Assembly (NCBI GenBank): GCA_009839535.1
Contig: VXPN01000039.1
Span: forward strand, 1-15,027
Length of the DNA: 15,027 nucleotides
Source of the DNA: Boseongicola sp. SB0662_bin_57
Lineage (GTDB): Bacteria; Pseudomonadota; Alphaproteobacteria; Rhodobacterales; Rhodobacteraceae
Reading direction: 5' to 3'
In this document: one piece after another, positions 13,765-15,027 of the stretch
How positions within the stretch are numbered: the stretch's first letter is position 1
How the letters are laid out: each line of letters starts with the position of its first letter
The notes under the pieces: model-generated
Databases searched by the model: none
Seen by the model: only the letters and a program-made list of their open reading frames with translations
Told to the model about the DNA's origin: nothing
Made by a program: the position numbers and the translations under genes

Positions 13765-14862
13765 CTACGCCGAATGCAGGAAATGCAACACATCGCCTTC
13801 CCTGACAACATAGTTCCTGCCTTCGGCGCGCAGCTTTCCGGCATCGCGTGCCGCGCTCTCCCCGCCAAGTTCAACGTAGTCCGCGAAGCCCACGGTCTCG
13901 GCCCGGATGAAACCCTTCTCGAAGTCGCTGTGGATGACGCCGGCTGCCTGATGGGCGCGCGCGCCCTTCCGCACGGTCCATGCGCGTGCCTCCTTGGGGC
14001 CGGCGGTGAAGAAGGTTTGCAGACCCAGAAGCTCGTAGCCTGCACGCACCAAGCGGTCGAGACCTGGCTCCTCAAGACGCATTTCGGCGAGGAACAATGC
14101 TGCCTCTTCAGGCTCAAGCTGGCTGAGGTCCTCCTCGATCCTGGCGGAAACCACGATCGACGCCGCATGCTGATCCGCTGCCATCCGTTCCACGGCGGCG
14201 GAGTGTTCATTGCCGGTTGCGGCGTCGTCCTCTGACACGTTGCAAACATAGAGCACGGGCTTTGCGGTCAGCAGCTGCAGCATTTTCCACGCGTTTGCCC
14301 TGTCGTCCGCGACCTCGACCGTTCGTGCCGGCCGGCCGGATTCGAGGGCCGCCCTGGCCACCGTCAGGAGACCTTCCTGCACGATGGCCTCCTTGTCTCC
14401 GCCTCTCACCTTGCGGGCAATGTTCTGCAAGCGTCTTTCGACTGATTCGAGATCGGCGAGCATGAGTTCCGTGTCTACCGTCCCTGCGTCCGCCAAGGGG
14501 TCGATGCGACCCTCGACATGGGTCACGTCCTTTCCTTCGAAGCAGCGCAGCACGTGCGCGACTGCGTCGACCTCCCGGATATTGGCCAGAAACCGGTTGC
14601 CGAGACCTTCACCCCTTGATGCGCCCTTCACGAGGCCGGCGATGTCAACGAAGGTCATTCGGGCCGGAATCACGTCCTGGCTTCTCGCGACTTCCGCCAG
14701 CCTGGGAAGGCGGTCGTCCGGCACGGCGACCTCCCCGACATTGGGCTGGATCGTGCAGAACGGGAAGTTCGCGGCTTGCGCCGCAGCGGTTCTGGTGAGA
14801 GCGTTGAAGAGGGTCGACTTGCCCACGTTCGGCAGTCCCACGATCCCGGTCTTGAAGCCCAC
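13765..14862 (-). CDS. ychF: redox-regulated ATPase YchF (Obg-related)
   Basis: A 365-residue P-loop protein of the TRAFAC class, the usual length for YchF. G1 is GLPNVGKST (9-17), switch I follows in FPFCTIQPNVGEV, and G3 is DIAGL (73-77), continuing VKGASRGEGLGN. The G4 position reads NVSE (208-211) instead of NKxD, the change that makes YchF prefer ATP over GTP. A helical insertion follows, then a C-terminal TGS domain (about 281-364, LGLQTFFTAGP to YVVREGDVLHF). YchF associates with ribosomes and modulates the oxidative stress response in E. coli. The start is GTG 14862: GAGGG precedes it by 7 bases and the protein then begins GFKTGIVGLPNVG as in homologues, whereas the longer frame to 14916 adds unrelated residues. 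It is the first gene of the minus-strand group. Confidence 0.96.
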   Translation of the reverse strand: MGFKTGIVGLPNVGKSTLFNALTRTAAAQAANFPFCTIQPNVGEVAVPDDRLPRLAEVARSQDVIPARMTFVDIAGLVKGASRGEGLGNRFLANIREVDAVAHVLRCFEGKDVTHVEGRIDPLADAGTVDTELMLADLESVERRLQNIARKVRGGDKEAIVQEGLLTVARAALESGRPARTVEVADDRANAWKMLQLLTAKPVLYVCNVSEDDAATGNEHSAAVERMAADQHAASIVVSARIEEDLSQLEPEEAALFLAEMRLEEPGLDRLVRAGYELLGLQTFFTAGPKEARAWTVRKGARAHQAAGVIHSDFEKGFIRAETVGFADYVELGGESAARDAGKLRAEGRNYVVREGDVLHFLHSA

Positions 14863-14891
14863 GATGCATCCCTCTAGCGTGTCGCCACGGG

Positions 14892-14920
14892 GCAATATCC
14901 GGCACCTGCATTCCACGCAA
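14892..14920 (-). promoter_or_regulatory. candidate sigma-70 promoter for ychF
   Basis: On the minus strand TTGCGT (14920-14915) and TATTGC (14897-14892) are separated by 17 bases. Transcription would begin near 14885, giving a leader of about 23 bases before GTG 14862. The -10 resembles the glyQ candidate (TATTGA). The match to consensus is moderate. Confidence 0.33.
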
Positions 14921-15027
14921 GGTGTGCTGTGCCGGAACCGGTGCTAGGGAGGATGCACGATGCAAGTTTCACCGTAAGCGGTTAAAGTACGACGTCGCGG
15001 CCCGATCCGGACCGGATTTCCGTTTGA

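Noticed and set aside
13765..14916. Longer ychF starting at 14916
   Set aside because: The extra 18 residues are unlike any YchF start and overlap the candidate promoter; GTG 14862 has a good ribosome site.
1..15027. CRISPR array, tRNA, rRNA, integrase or insertion sequence
   Set aside because: I looked for direct repeat arrays, cloverleaf-like segments and transposase motifs on both strands and saw none that hold up.

Overview
The window looks like chromosomal DNA of a GC-rich alphaproteobacterium, probably Rhodobacterales or a close relative. The evidence is gene content: glyQ and glyS lie on either side of a small DUF6446-like membrane protein, a PPDK-like protein follows glyS, a methylmalonyl-CoA epimerase is coupled to a DUF1467 protein, and there is an AbiE pair of alphaproteobacterial type. 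Coding frames in the core genes are strongly G/C-ending at third positions. The lineage is an inference from remembered neighbourhoods, not from a search.

Left part (1-832): the C-terminal part of a TrkH-type potassium transporter, cut by the window edge. Next comes a stretch of about 3.9 kb (833-4770) that looks accessory. It holds roughly 700 bp with no convincing gene, a doubtful small membrane protein (1530-1808), a secreted HExxH metallopeptidase resembling the anthrax lethal factor catalytic (ATLF-like) family (1840-2532), a coding-like frame broken by an in-frame TGA (2541-2828), and on the minus strand an AbiE type IV toxin-antitoxin pair (3126-4671). Both AbiE genes are frameshifted, yet a near-perfect 33-bp palindromic operator is still present directly in front of abiEi.

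Middle part (4834-11455, plus strand): glyQ, a DUF6446-like protein, glyS and a PPDK-like PEP-utilising protein. GlyQ and GlyS form the bacterial alpha2beta2 glycyl-tRNA synthetase. The PPDK-like protein keeps the phosphohistidine and PEP/pyruvate-domain residues but has lost most of the ATP-site residues expected of PPDK, so ordinary PPDK activity is doubtful.

Right part: mce and a DUF1467 gene overlap by one base (11655-12346, plus strand). They converge on a minus-strand group of ychF, a YdjA-like nitroreductase and an EI24-domain membrane protein (14862 down to 12444), the last two overlapping.

No large undescribed system is evident. The points most worth a second look are the degenerate nucleotide site of the PPDK-like protein, the doubly broken AbiE locus with an intact operator, and the secreted ATLF-like peptidase. 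GC contrasts and family alignments here are by eye and from memory; no searches were run.
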